64,000 nt of DNA. It comes from Bacteroidota bacterium. Lineage in GTDB: Bacteria > Bacteroidota > Bacteroidia > Bacteroidales > F082. Positions 26,671 to 34,762 of this stretch are shown in pieces. Position 1 is the first letter of the stretch; every line of letters begins with the position of its first letter. The notes beneath the pieces are model-generated. The model was not told where the DNA came from, made no database searches, and worked only from the letters and a program-made list of their open reading frames with translations. A program made the translations under genes and the position numbers. The stretch spans positions 146,198 to 210,197 of the forward strand of contig JACNJS010000010.1 in NCBI GenBank assembly GCA_014382445.1, written 5' to 3'.

Positions 26671-27888
26671 ATGAACAGGGTTGTAATAACAGGGATGGGG
26701 ATATATTCAACTATTGGATCAAATCTTGACGAAGTTACAAAATCATTATATGAAGGTAAATCGGGAATAATTTTCGATCATCACAGAAAAGAACTAGGAT
26801 TTAGGTCAGCCTTAACCGGAAGTATCGAACGTCCAGTTTTGAAAGGTGTGTTACCGCGAAGAATGAGAGTCGGCCTTCCCGAGCAAGGAGAATATGCGTA
26901 TATTGCTACAATGGAGGCACTTAAAAATGCATTAATAGATGAAGATTTCCTGAATGAAAATGAAGTAGGGATTTTTTATGGTAACGACAGTTCAAGCACG
27001 GCTGTAATTGAAGCAGCAGATATAATAAGAGAAAAAAAAGATACAATGCTTATTGGTTCAGGATCGATATTCCAATCGATGAATTCAACTATTACAATGA
27101 ATCTGAGTGTAATTCTCAAACTTAAAGGCATCAATTTTACAGTTAGTGGAGCTTGTGCGAGTGGTTCACATTCCATTGGCATGGGATATTTAATGATAAA
27201 ACAAGGATTGCAGGACACTATTATTTGCGGGGGCGCGCAGGAAATCAATCCACTTTCAATGGGTAATTTTGATGCCCTAAACGCTTTCTCTATACGGGAA
27301 GATGCTCCAACACAAGCGTCACGACCTTTCGATAGAGACAGGGACGGACTCGTTCCAAGCGGAGGGGGAGCAACGGTTATTCTTGAAAACTACAATTCGG
27401 CAGTAAAAAGGGGTGCACCTATTTTAGGTGAAATTATAGGTTATGGTTTCTCATCAAATGGGGATCATATATCTGTACCAAATGTTGATGGTCCGGTACG
27501 GTCACTTGAGAGAGCCATAAAAGATGCCCATATACAACCTGGTGATATTGATTATCTGAATGCTCATGCAACATCCACACCCGTTGGAGATCTGAATGAG
27601 GCAAAGGCAATTTACAAGGTGTTTAACAAAGGAAGGGTTCCGATAAGTTCAACTAAAAGTATGACTGGCCATGAAATGTGGATGGGCGGCGCTAGCGAAG
27701 TAATATACTCAATGCTAATGGCACAAAATTCTTTTGTTGCACCAAACATAAATTTTGAAAACCCTGATGAAGATTCTGCCAAACTAAATATTATAGCAAA
27801 AACAACTGAACATAATATTAATACCTTCCTATCAAACTCATTTGGATTCGGCGGAACAAATTCAACGCTCATTATACGAAAATTGTAA
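26671..27888 (+). CDS. Beta-ketoacyl-ACP synthase (FabF-like)
   Basis: 405 residues. The condensing triad is complete: Cys162 in SGACASGSHSIG, His299 in NAHATSTPVGD and His334 in STKSMTGHEMWMGG. The C-terminal SNSFGFGGTNSTLII is typical. It extends an acyl chain by two carbons from malonyl-ACP. Neighbours are a ketoreductase (two bases upstream) and an acyl carrier protein (93 bases downstream), as in aryl-polyene and flexirubin loci. There is no dehydratase, enoyl reductase or aromatic starter enzyme in the window, so the product chain cannot be predicted. Confidence 0.92.
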   Translation: MNRVVITGMGIYSTIGSNLDEVTKSLYEGKSGIIFDHHRKELGFRSALTGSIERPVLKGVLPRRMRVGLPEQGEYAYIATMEALKNALIDEDFLNENEVGIFYGNDSSSTAVIEAADIIREKKDTMLIGSGSIFQSMNSTITMNLSVILKLKGINFTVSGACASGSHSIGMGYLMIKQGLQDTIICGGAQEINPLSMGNFDALNAFSIREDAPTQASRPFDRDRDGLVPSGGGATVILENYNSAVKRGAPILGEIIGYGFSSNGDHISVPNVDGPVRSLERAIKDAHIQPGDIDYLNAHATSTPVGDLNEAKAIYKVFNKGRVPISSTKSMTGHEMWMGGASEVIYSMLMAQNSFVAPNINFENPDEDSAKLNIIAKTTEHNINTFLSNSFGFGGTNSTLIIRKL

Positions 27889-27941
27889 TATGTTTTTTGC
27901 AGAACAGGTTACAAAAAGATTATTACATTAAAAATAATTAT

Positions 27942-27949
27942 TAACTTTG
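27942..27949 (+). promoter_or_regulatory. -7-like box before the acyl carrier protein gene
   Basis: TAACTTTG matches TAnnTTTG and lies 32 bases before the ACP start, in the only sizeable gap of the cluster. No good TTTG is seen at the right distance, so an internal promoter is only possible. Confidence 0.3.
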
Positions 27950-27981
27950 TAAGCTTATATACTACAACGATTAACAAAATA

Positions 27982-28227
27982 ATGGGTAGAGAGGAAATTA
28001 CTGAAAAAGTAAACCAGTTTTTAATTGAGGAGTTTGAGCTGGAAGAATCGCAGCTCGTGCCTGAAGCAATGATGAAAGACGATCTTGACATCGAAAGTCT
28101 TGATTTTGTTGATATCGCCGTAATTATTGAAAAAGAATTTGGATTGAAGGTTACAAGTGATGATATGGTAAAAATTATTAAACTGGAAGACCTTTACAAT
28201 TACATTCTGGATCATTCCAAAAACTAA
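27982..28227 (+). CDS. Acyl carrier protein
   Basis: 81 residues, acidic, with the four-helix ACP pattern. The phosphopantetheine attachment site is Ser39 in DLDIESLDFVDIAVIIE, a slight variant of the usual DSL motif (ESL). It carries the growing chain for the neighbouring ketosynthase and reductase. The stop codon overlaps the start of the following acyltransferase gene by one base (TAATG), so the two are translationally coupled. That suggests that the acyltransferase takes its acyl group directly from this ACP. Confidence 0.93.
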   Translation: MGREEITEKVNQFLIEEFELEESQLVPEAMMKDDLDIESLDFVDIAVIIEKEFGLKVTSDDMVKIIKLEDLYNYILDHSKN

Positions 28228-29132
28228 TGTCGACCTGGAAAGGCAAATCAAGGGGAGGATTAGCCGGTTACCGGATTTTCATTTATTTATTAAAAAACTT
28301 TAACCTAAAGATCGCTTATTTTATTCTTCACTTTGTTGCCTTATATTTTGTTCTGTTCGCACCCAAAGCCCGTAAACCAATGTATTATTATTTTAATACT
28401 ATTATAGGATACGGTTTCTTTAAAACAGCATACTACCTTTATCTTAACAACTTAACATTCGGCAAAGTGCTTATTGATAAAGTTGTACTAATGGCTGGTT
28501 TAACGAACAAATTTACATTTAGTTTCGATGGTGAAGAACATCTTCATGATATGGCTAATAATGAAGGTGGACTTATTATAGGCGCTCATATTGGAAACTG
28601 GGAAATAGCAGGCCATATGCTCGATAGAATAAAAACACGGGTTCATATTGTAATTCTTGATGCCGAACACCGAAGGATTAAAGCGCTGCTTGATAATGTT
28701 ATGACTAACAAAAACATGAACTTCATAACAATTAATGACGATATGTCGCATCTTTTTCAAATAAAAGAGGCATTATTAAAAAATGAAATAGTTGCTATAC
28801 ATGGTGATCGGTTTTTACCAGGATCAAAAACTATCTCATGTAATTTTCTTGGAAAAAATGCGAAATTTCCAACAGGCCCTTTCTATATTGCCATGAAATA
28901 TAAAAAGCCTGTAACCTTTGTTTCGGCTGTAAAACAACCAAACAAACACTACCATCTAACAGCTACCCAGGCTAAGTTGTATGAAAATTCTAATAATATT
29001 AAAAAAAGGGATGAAGTTTTGAAACAAATGATAGTTGATTATGTTGAGCAACTTCAAATAACTCTTTATAATCATCCCGAACAATGGTATAATTATTATT
29101 ATTTTTGGGAAACAAAGCAACTTAAAATATAA
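28227..29132 (+). CDS. LpxL/HtrB-type lysophospholipid acyltransferase
   Basis: 301 residues. The N-terminus WKGKSRGGLAGYRIFIYLL leads into a membrane helix, as in the acyltransferases of aryl-polyene clusters. The catalytic HX4E motif is His121 to Glu126 in GAHIGNWEIAGHML. A second block, AIHGDRFLPGSKTI, and FPTGPFYIAMKYKKPV complete the family pattern. It would transfer an ACP-bound acyl or polyene chain to a lipid or sugar acceptor at the inner membrane. Coupled by a one-base overlap to the ACP gene. Confidence 0.9.
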   Translation: MSTWKGKSRGGLAGYRIFIYLLKNFNLKIAYFILHFVALYFVLFAPKARKPMYYYFNTIIGYGFFKTAYYLYLNNLTFGKVLIDKVVLMAGLTNKFTFSFDGEEHLHDMANNEGGLIIGAHIGNWEIAGHMLDRIKTRVHIVILDAEHRRIKALLDNVMTNKNMNFITINDDMSHLFQIKEALLKNEIVAIHGDRFLPGSKTISCNFLGKNAKFPTGPFYIAMKYKKPVTFVSAVKQPNKHYHLTATQAKLYENSNNIKKRDEVLKQMIVDYVEQLQITLYNHPEQWYNYYYFWETKQLKI

Positions 29133-29191
29133 AATATGCCACAAAGACCCGAAGGCTCAAAGATCCACAAAGAAATTTTAATGAAAAAGAT

Positions 29192-30265
29192 ATGAATAAC
29201 TATGGCTCGGATATAAAGTCAGCACTTCATGCGAAATATGATGCTCAGAAAATAGCATTTGCACCTATTATGTTTCAGGCAGCCCGTGCTCTACGCAATC
29301 TTGGAATTCTTGAATACCTGTTAAAAAACAAGCGAAAAGGTGCCAGCATTGAAACCGTTGCAAAAGCTCTTAAAATTTCGGTTTACGGCACAAAAGTACT
29401 GTTGGAAGCTGGATTGAGCTTGGAAATGGTTATGATTAAAGATACAAGGTACCATATAACTAAAACCGGATATTTCATTCTTAGTGATGAACTTACAAAA
29501 GTGAATATGGACTTTACTCAGGATGTTAACTACTTAGGCATGATGCAACTTGAAGAATCCATTCTAAAAGGTAAACCTGAGGGACTTAAAGTTTTTGGAA
29601 ATTGGGATACTGTTTATGAAGCTCTTTCCGACCTACCTCTGAAAGTCAGAAATAGTTGGTTTGCTTTCGATCATTACTATTCCGATTATGCTTTTCCTGA
29701 AGTGTTACCACACATTTTCAGATCAAAACCAAAGAAGATTCTTGATGTAGGTGGCAATACAGGCAGGTTCTCTATCTACTGCGCTGAAAACAACGAAGAT
29801 ATCCACCTGACTATACTTGACCTGCCAGGACAAATTAAGGATGCTAAAGTTAGTATATATAATGCTGGTCTTGACAATAGAATTTCCACAAAATCACTGA
29901 ACCTCCTCGATAATTCAATCCCATTCCCTACAGGCTATGATGTCATATGGATGAGTCAGTTTTTGGATTGCTTCTCACAAGAAGAGATATTAGGTTTACT
30001 TAAGCGGTCATATAATGCACTTGACAATGACGGAGCTCTTTATATTCTTGAAACTTACTGGGATAAACAAGAGTTTGAAGCATCTACTTACAGCCTTCAC
30101 GCCACCTCACTATATTTTACAGCTATCGCCAATGGTAACAGCCAAATGTATCATTCAAATGATATGGGAAAGCTTATTGACAAATCAGGGCTTTATATTG
30201 AAGATGTTGTTGAAAACATCGGTGTAAGCCATACGCTTTTTAAATGTAAGAGAAAACAGTACTAA
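29192..30265 (+). CDS. SAM-dependent O-methyltransferase (plant/antibiotic type)
   Basis: 357 residues. The N-terminal 100 residues form a winged-helix dimerisation domain (FQAARALRNLGILEYLL, then an HTH-like stretch IETVAKALKISVYGTKVLLE). The C-terminal part is a Rossmann methyltransferase with the SAM loop KKILDVGGNTGRFSIY (about 181) and the acidic LTILDLPGQIKDAK. This is the architecture of the O-methyltransferase family 2. It lies last in the fatty-acid-like cluster, so it probably methylates a hydroxyl of the product. The 59-base gap before it contains CACAAAGA words, a common Bacteroidota spacer. Confidence 0.85.
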   Translation: MNNYGSDIKSALHAKYDAQKIAFAPIMFQAARALRNLGILEYLLKNKRKGASIETVAKALKISVYGTKVLLEAGLSLEMVMIKDTRYHITKTGYFILSDELTKVNMDFTQDVNYLGMMQLEESILKGKPEGLKVFGNWDTVYEALSDLPLKVRNSWFAFDHYYSDYAFPEVLPHIFRSKPKKILDVGGNTGRFSIYCAENNEDIHLTILDLPGQIKDAKVSIYNAGLDNRISTKSLNLLDNSIPFPTGYDVIWMSQFLDCFSQEEILGLLKRSYNALDNDGALYILETYWDKQEFEASTYSLHATSLYFTAIANGNSQMYHSNDMGKLIDKSGLYIEDVVENIGVSHTLFKCKRKQY

Positions 30266-30372
30266 TTTAAACCTTAAACTTTGGCTTTTATATTACCCAT
30301 AGCAATGATGTTCTATTATGTTTTTAAGAGGAAGAATATCTAATATTATTCATAATTAAAAAAAAGAAAACT

Positions 30373-31437
30373 ATGAACAAAGAAAAAATTAATGAGGAAT
30401 CTCAAATTCAAAAATCCATAAAAACTGGATTAAGATTTGGTTTTATTGCGCTTCTATTTGTGATGAGTTATTTAATTTTAAAACCGTTTATTGGCCCATT
30501 AATATGGGGCATCATCATTGCAGTCGCATTATTTCCACTCCATAAACGATTCTCAAAGGCATTGGGAAATAAAGAAAAACTGTCAGCAATTATTATAGTA
30601 CTGATTACCATAATCCTGCTGGTTATTGTTCCCTTGGCATTGTTTACCGAATCTACAATTGAAAGTGTAGAATCGATCTCAAAGAAAATGGAGGCTGGAA
30701 CTTTATCTATTCCACCTCCTGATGTAGCAGTAGAAAGTTGGCCAATAATTGGGAAACCGATTTATCATACATGGAAGCTGGCTTCGCATAGTATTAGTAG
30801 TGTATTTGTAATGTTTGAGCCTCAGCTTAAAGAATTTGCACCTAAATTACTTTTGGCCGTGACAGGTATGGCAAGTACTGTTTTTTTGTTCATTATTTCA
30901 ATAATCATCGCAGGAGCATTACTTATAAATACTAAAACTGCAGAAAAAACTGCTATATCTGTTTTCAAGACTCTTGCTGGTGAAGGAGGCGAACATTTTG
31001 CTCCCCTTGCCAGTGCTACTATCAGGAGTGTTGTTAAAGGTGTGCTCGGAACAGCGTTTATTCAAGCCTTTTTTATAAGCATTGGTTTATTTGTAATCGA
31101 TTTTCCAGGGGCTGAGATAGTTTCAATAATAGTGTTATTTGTAGCTATTATTCAGTTACCGGTGGTATTAGTACTAATTCCCGTAATATTATATGTATTT
31201 ACTTATGCCGGCACAACTGTTGCTGTAATTTTCACCATCTGGGCTGTGTTCTGGAGTTTTTCTGATAATATAATAAAGCCTATGTTAATGGGTAGAGGTA
31301 TGGATATACCGATGCTCGTAATATTACTGGGAGTTATTGGAGGTATGATAATGGGTGGCATTATAGGCTTATTTATTGGAGCTGTTCTTCTCGCATTCTC
31401 ATACAAAGTGTTTCAGGCTATTATTCAGCCTGATTAA
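30373..31437 (+). CDS. AI-2E family transporter (PerM/TqsA-like)
   Basis: 354 residues with about eight hydrophobic helices and a central soluble domain between the third and fourth. A group of helices near the start (IALLFVMSYLILKPFIGPLIWGI split over one or two segments) and the C-terminal FSDNIIKPMLMGRGMDIPMLV followed by a glycine-rich IGGMIMGGIIGLFIGAVLLA stretch are characteristic. The family includes quorum-signal exporters and sodium/proton antiporters; substrate here is unknown. It stands alone. Confidence 0.9.
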   Translation: MNKEKINEESQIQKSIKTGLRFGFIALLFVMSYLILKPFIGPLIWGIIIAVALFPLHKRFSKALGNKEKLSAIIIVLITIILLVIVPLALFTESTIESVESISKKMEAGTLSIPPPDVAVESWPIIGKPIYHTWKLASHSISSVFVMFEPQLKEFAPKLLLAVTGMASTVFLFIISIIIAGALLINTKTAEKTAISVFKTLAGEGGEHFAPLASATIRSVVKGVLGTAFIQAFFISIGLFVIDFPGAEIVSIIVLFVAIIQLPVVLVLIPVILYVFTYAGTTVAVIFTIWAVFWSFSDNIIKPMLMGRGMDIPMLVILLGVIGGMIMGGIIGLFIGAVLLAFSYKVFQAIIQPD

Positions 31438-31502
31438 TACTACAAAACATGGTTATCACAAATTTCTTTACATTTGTAATCACTGCACCAAAACATATAC
31501 AA

Positions 31503-32180
31503 ATGAAAAAGATAACAACTACTATTTTACTTTTTGCTTTGTTTTCAAATCCTAAAGTACTTATCAGCCAGGGAAAATGTAAAGTACTATTAGCTTCAAT
31601 TTCTGAGACTTATGAAGGAAAATGTAAAAAGGGCCTGGCAGTTGGTATTGGAATTGCCACAGGTATTGACAAATATGACGGGCGTTTTCGTCAGGGATAT
31701 CCTCATGGAAAGGGAACATATACCTGGGCTTCTGGTGATGAATATATCGGTGAATGGGACTATGGTAAACGACAAGGTGTAGGAACATACATTTTTAGTT
31801 ACAGCGGAAAGGATAGCATCCAGACTGGCATTTGGAAAGATGACCGGTATACTGGACCCGTACCTCCTCCACCAAATGTAATCCGATCGTACAACCTTCA
31901 AAAATATTCGTTTCGTAAGTTGGGTGATTTAAATAAGTTAAGTATTGAAATATATATGAATGGCACTATTAATTCAACTATTGAAAACCTGCGAATTTTT
32001 TCATCAAATGGCTCATACCAGAATATTGGTCAGAAAATTGTTTTTGACAATATCTTCTTTCCGGCAACTTTTAAAATAACATATGTTACGTGGAACAAGT
32101 TACATACTGCAAAACATGAAGTAATATTTGAGTTCGAGATATATGAGCAGGGAGATTGGCTGTTAAAATTGACAAATTAA
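31503..32180 (+). CDS. Secreted MORN-repeat protein
   Basis: About 225 residues from MKKITTTILLF; an ATG 18 codons upstream gives a less convincing N-terminus. A signal peptide ends near VLISQG. Residues about 50-90 contain MORN repeats: YDGRFRQGYPHGKGTYTW and YIGEWDYGKRQGVGTYIF. The C-terminal 110 residues have alternating beta-strand character and no known motif. MORN repeats usually mediate contacts with membranes or proteins. The function is unknown. A strong bidirectional terminator follows. Confidence 0.75.
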   Translation: MKKITTTILLFALFSNPKVLISQGKCKVLLASISETYEGKCKKGLAVGIGIATGIDKYDGRFRQGYPHGKGTYTWASGDEYIGEWDYGKRQGVGTYIFSYSGKDSIQTGIWKDDRYTGPVPPPPNVIRSYNLQKYSFRKLGDLNKLSIEIYMNGTINSTIENLRIFSSNGSYQNIGQKIVFDNIFFPATFKITYVTWNKLHTAKHEVIFEFEIYEQGDWLLKLTN

Positions 32181-32187
32181 CCAACAA

Positions 32188-32227
32188 AAAAACGGGCTGC
32201 TATAATTAATTATAACAGCCCGTTTTT
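32188..32227. terminator. Bidirectional terminator between MORN and DUF2795 genes
   Basis: AAAAACGGGCTG (32188-32199) pairs perfectly with CAGCCCGTTTTT (32216-32227), and the loop contains the palindrome TATAATTAATTATA. The flanking A and T runs make it work on both strands, matching the convergent genes on each side. Confidence 0.92.
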
Positions 32228-32241
32228 GTGTGATAAATATT

Positions 32242-32463
32242 TTAATACTCATCTTCGTTAAAAAAGAAATCTTCTTTAGTAGGATAATCAGGCCATAAAT
32301 CTTCTATTCGATCATATGCTTCCCCCTCATCCTCTATTTCCTTAAGGTTATCAATTACTTCCGGTGCAGTACCTGTGCGTATTCCCCATTCTATCAATTC
32401 ATCTTTGGTTGCCGGCCAGGGTGCATCTTCAAGTTTTGATGCTAGCTCTAAAGTCCAATACAT
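32242..32463 (-). CDS. DUF2795-family small acidic protein
   Basis: 73 residues from MYWTLELASKLED; a further upstream ATG is less likely. The whole sequence follows the DUF2795 pattern known in Bacteroidota: APWPATKDELIEWGIRTG, then EVIDNLKEIEDEGEAY, and the acidic end LWPDYPTKEDFFFNEDEY. It is cytoplasmic and its function is not known. It lies 72 bases downstream of the adenosyltransferase gene. Confidence 0.88.
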   Translation of the reverse strand: MYWTLELASKLEDAPWPATKDELIEWGIRTGTAPEVIDNLKEIEDEGEAYDRIEDLWPDYPTKEDFFFNEDEY

Positions 32464-32535
32464 ACTCAAAATTTTTTGCAAAAATAATTTTTTTTTGAAC
32501 TAATACTAATAAAATAGAAAAATGTTGCAGTTCCT

Positions 32536-33084
32536 TTAAATACGAGGCTTCCAAAGTATTTCCTTTGCATTGTTATCTTGTCCGATTTTTCTGGAAAGAA
32601 CAAAAAGATAGTCAGAAAGTCGGTTTAAGTATGCCAATATGAAAGGATTGATATTATGTTCTTCACTTAGTTGAATAACAATCCGCTCAACTCTTCTGCA
32701 AATAGTGCGAGCAATATGACAATAAGAAACAATTGTGTTACCACCTGAAAGCAGGAATGACTTTAGTTCGGGGAGTTCTTTAGTCATACTGTCAATTTCA
32801 TCTTCCAAAAAATGAATATCTTTCTCTGATATTTCAGGTATTAGATTTTTACTGACAGAAGTGTCACAAGCGAGAATGGATTCAATGGTAAACAATCTGT
32901 CCAGTACTTCAACGAGATCATTGGCAATCTTTGTTCCAACTTCCTGATCACGAATTAAACCAATCCATGAACTTAATTCATCCACGGTTCCATAGCAATG
33001 TATACGCAAGTCGTACTTTGGCACACGTGTACCGCCAATTAAAGCCGTTGTTCCGCTGTCGCCAGTTTTTGTATAAATCTTCAT
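32536..33084 (-). CDS. Cob(I)alamin adenosyltransferase, PduO type
   Basis: 182 residues. Makes adenosylcobalamin from ATP and reduced cobalamin. The family markers are present: TKTGDSGTTALIGGTRVPKYD at the start (ATP loop), YGTVDELSSWIGLIRD, ARTICRRVERIVIQL and LNRLSDYLFVLSRKIG in the last helices. Five-helix bundle of normal length. No cobalamin riboswitch or other B12 genes are near. It follows the ABC ATPase gene on the minus strand with a 73-base spacer of low-complexity sequence. Confidence 0.93.
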   Translation of the reverse strand: MKIYTKTGDSGTTALIGGTRVPKYDLRIHCYGTVDELSSWIGLIRDQEVGTKIANDLVEVLDRLFTIESILACDTSVSKNLIPEISEKDIHFLEDEIDSMTKELPELKSFLLSGGNTIVSYCHIARTICRRVERIVIQLSEEHNINPFILAYLNRLSDYLFVLSRKIGQDNNAKEILWKPRI

Positions 33085-33089
33085 GCGTT

Positions 33090-33160
33090 TATATACCTAA
33101 TACCATATTCCCCTTATACCTTATTCCACGTTTCTCTTTTTCCCTTATGCCTTCCCCCTA
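33090..33160 (-). repeat. ATAAGG-rich low-complexity spacer
   Basis: Read on the minus strand, the spacer is made of ATAAGG and GGAATA words: GGCATAAGGGAAAAAGAG, then GGAATAAGGTATAAGGGG, and so on. An 11-base word, GTATAAGGGGA, occurs here (33109-33119, minus) and again at 57801-57811 (plus) in the spacer after nadB. It seems to belong to a dispersed family of AT-rich spacers in this genome. Confidence 0.55.
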
Positions 33161-33892
33161 CTTTACAAACTCTGCCAAATTGTAATCTTTAACTGTTTTA
33201 ACATTTTTGTTTATTTCATCCGATGCTATATAACCATCTAACATCCTGATAATTCGATGTGCATGTTTGGCAATATCCTCCTCATGAGTTACAACTATAA
33301 TTGTGTTACCCAGCTTATGAATTTCTTCCAGCAAGCCCATAATTTCTATTGAAGTTTTTGAGTCTAAATTTCCTGTTGGCTCATCTGCAAGAACTATGGA
33401 GGGATTGTTAACTAAAGCCCGTGCTACAGCCACACGCTGACGTTGTCCGCCTGAAAGCTCATTTGGTTTGTGATTCATACGATCAGCAAGCTGAACACTT
33501 GCTAATGTTTCTTCAGCCCGTGCAATTCGTTGTGACTTATTAACACCTGCATAAACAAGTGGCAACATTACATTTTCGCGTGCTGTTGATCGTTGCAACA
33601 AATTAAATGTTTGAAAAATAAACCCAATTTCTCTGTTTCTAACGTCAGCAAGCTCATTGTCGGTCATTTTACTAACATCCTGTCCGTTAAGATGATATGT
33701 GCCTTTTGTAGGTGTATCAAGGCAGCCGAGGATGTTCATTAATGTTGACTTACCGGAACCCGATGGTCCCATAATCGCAACAAATTCATTTGCATTGATA
33801 TTTATGTTTACTTCACGTAAAGCTTTAACTGTTTCGGTACCCACCTGAAAAAACCGAGATATATCCTTAAAATCAATTATACTTTTTTGCAT
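33158..33892 (-). CDS. LolD/MacB-type ABC ATP-binding protein without adjacent permease
   Basis: 244 residues. Walker A is GPSGSGKST at 42-50, Q-loop Gln94, signature LSGGQRQR, Walker B IVLADE and switch His203 are all present. The best match by pattern is the MacB/LolD group, which work with FtsX-type permeases. No such permease is adjacent: the neighbours are a methyltransferase and PduO. Its permease must be encoded elsewhere. Confidence 0.9.
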   Translation of the reverse strand: MQKSIIDFKDISRFFQVGTETVKALREVNININANEFVAIMGPSGSGKSTLMNILGCLDTPTKGTYHLNGQDVSKMTDNELADVRNREIGFIFQTFNLLQRSTARENVMLPLVYAGVNKSQRIARAEETLASVQLADRMNHKPNELSGGQRQRVAVARALVNNPSIVLADEPTGNLDSKTSIEIMGLLEEIHKLGNTIIVVTHEEDIAKHAHRIIRMLDGYIASDEINKNVKTVKDYNLAEFVK

Positions 33893-33916
33893 GTATTAGT
33901 TATATTAAAAGTTCAA

Positions 33917-34714
33917 TTATTTATAGTATGATATGACAAAATCCTGTTTCTCAATCCCTTTCCTGAAAAATACCAGACCAAACCAAAAAAGGTCAATTGT
34001 AACACTCACTCTTGCATCTTTCTTAATAGCTTCCCAAGTGCTTTCCATATCTGTTGACCAGTGAATATCATCGAAAACAAATATACTATTTTCGTTTGAT
34101 AATTGTACACATTTCTCAAAATACCTTAGTGTTGGCTCTTTACGGTGATTTCCATCAAAAAAAACAAAATCCAGGCTATTAAATTTTTTGAGTGCATCAT
34201 CCAAAACAACATCAAAATTCCCGACAGCAATCTCTATCTTCTCTAATCCTAATTTAAAGAAAAATTCATTTGCATGTGAAGCTAAATTGGCACAGCCTTC
34301 CATAGTTACCATTTTACTTTGCGGGTTTCCACTTTTGATGTAGGCAGCACTTATTCCTGCTGCGGTTCCAAACTCAAGAATGCTTTGAAATTTATAATAT
34401 TTTGTAATTCTATAGAGAAGCTTTAATCTTGATTCACTATGTGACCGTGAACGAACAATTTTTCCTAGTGTTAATATTTTTGTTTTATATGCTTTTTTAC
34501 CCGCACCTACGCCAAAATCAACAGTTTCAACAGGGTCGTTACTGGATGCTAATTGATTTCTAAATTTCCACAAAGTACCGTAATCATTGTATTCTTCTTT
34601 ATCTTTTAGTATGTTGTTTATAAAATCGAAAATAAATTGCGAATGGATTCTGTATCTTGTTTTGGCATTAAGGCGAAATTTTAAATATCTAGTTAAAAAT
34701 AGTAGATGCTTCAT
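33917..34714 (-). CDS. Class I SAM-dependent methyltransferase
   Basis: 265 residues. A basic N-terminal part (LTRYLKFRLNAKTRYRIHSQ) precedes a Rossmann domain with SILEFGTAAGISAAYIKSGN, KMVTMEGCANLA, and LDFVFFDGNHRKEPTLRYFE. The set resembles methyltransferase family 24 (O-methyltransferase-like). The target is unknown. It lies 24 bases from the ABC ATPase gene on the same strand, so they are probably co-transcribed. Confidence 0.8.
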   Translation of the reverse strand: MKHLLFLTRYLKFRLNAKTRYRIHSQFIFDFINNILKDKEEYNDYGTLWKFRNQLASSNDPVETVDFGVGAGKKAYKTKILTLGKIVRSRSHSESRLKLLYRITKYYKFQSILEFGTAAGISAAYIKSGNPQSKMVTMEGCANLASHANEFFFKLGLEKIEIAVGNFDVVLDDALKKFNSLDFVFFDGNHRKEPTLRYFEKCVQLSNENSIFVFDDIHWSTDMESTWEAIKKDARVSVTIDLFWFGLVFFRKGIEKQDFVISYYK

Positions 34715-34762
34715 TTATTTGCATGTTTCTGTTAGTCAATACTTTTTAACGTTAATTTTTAA

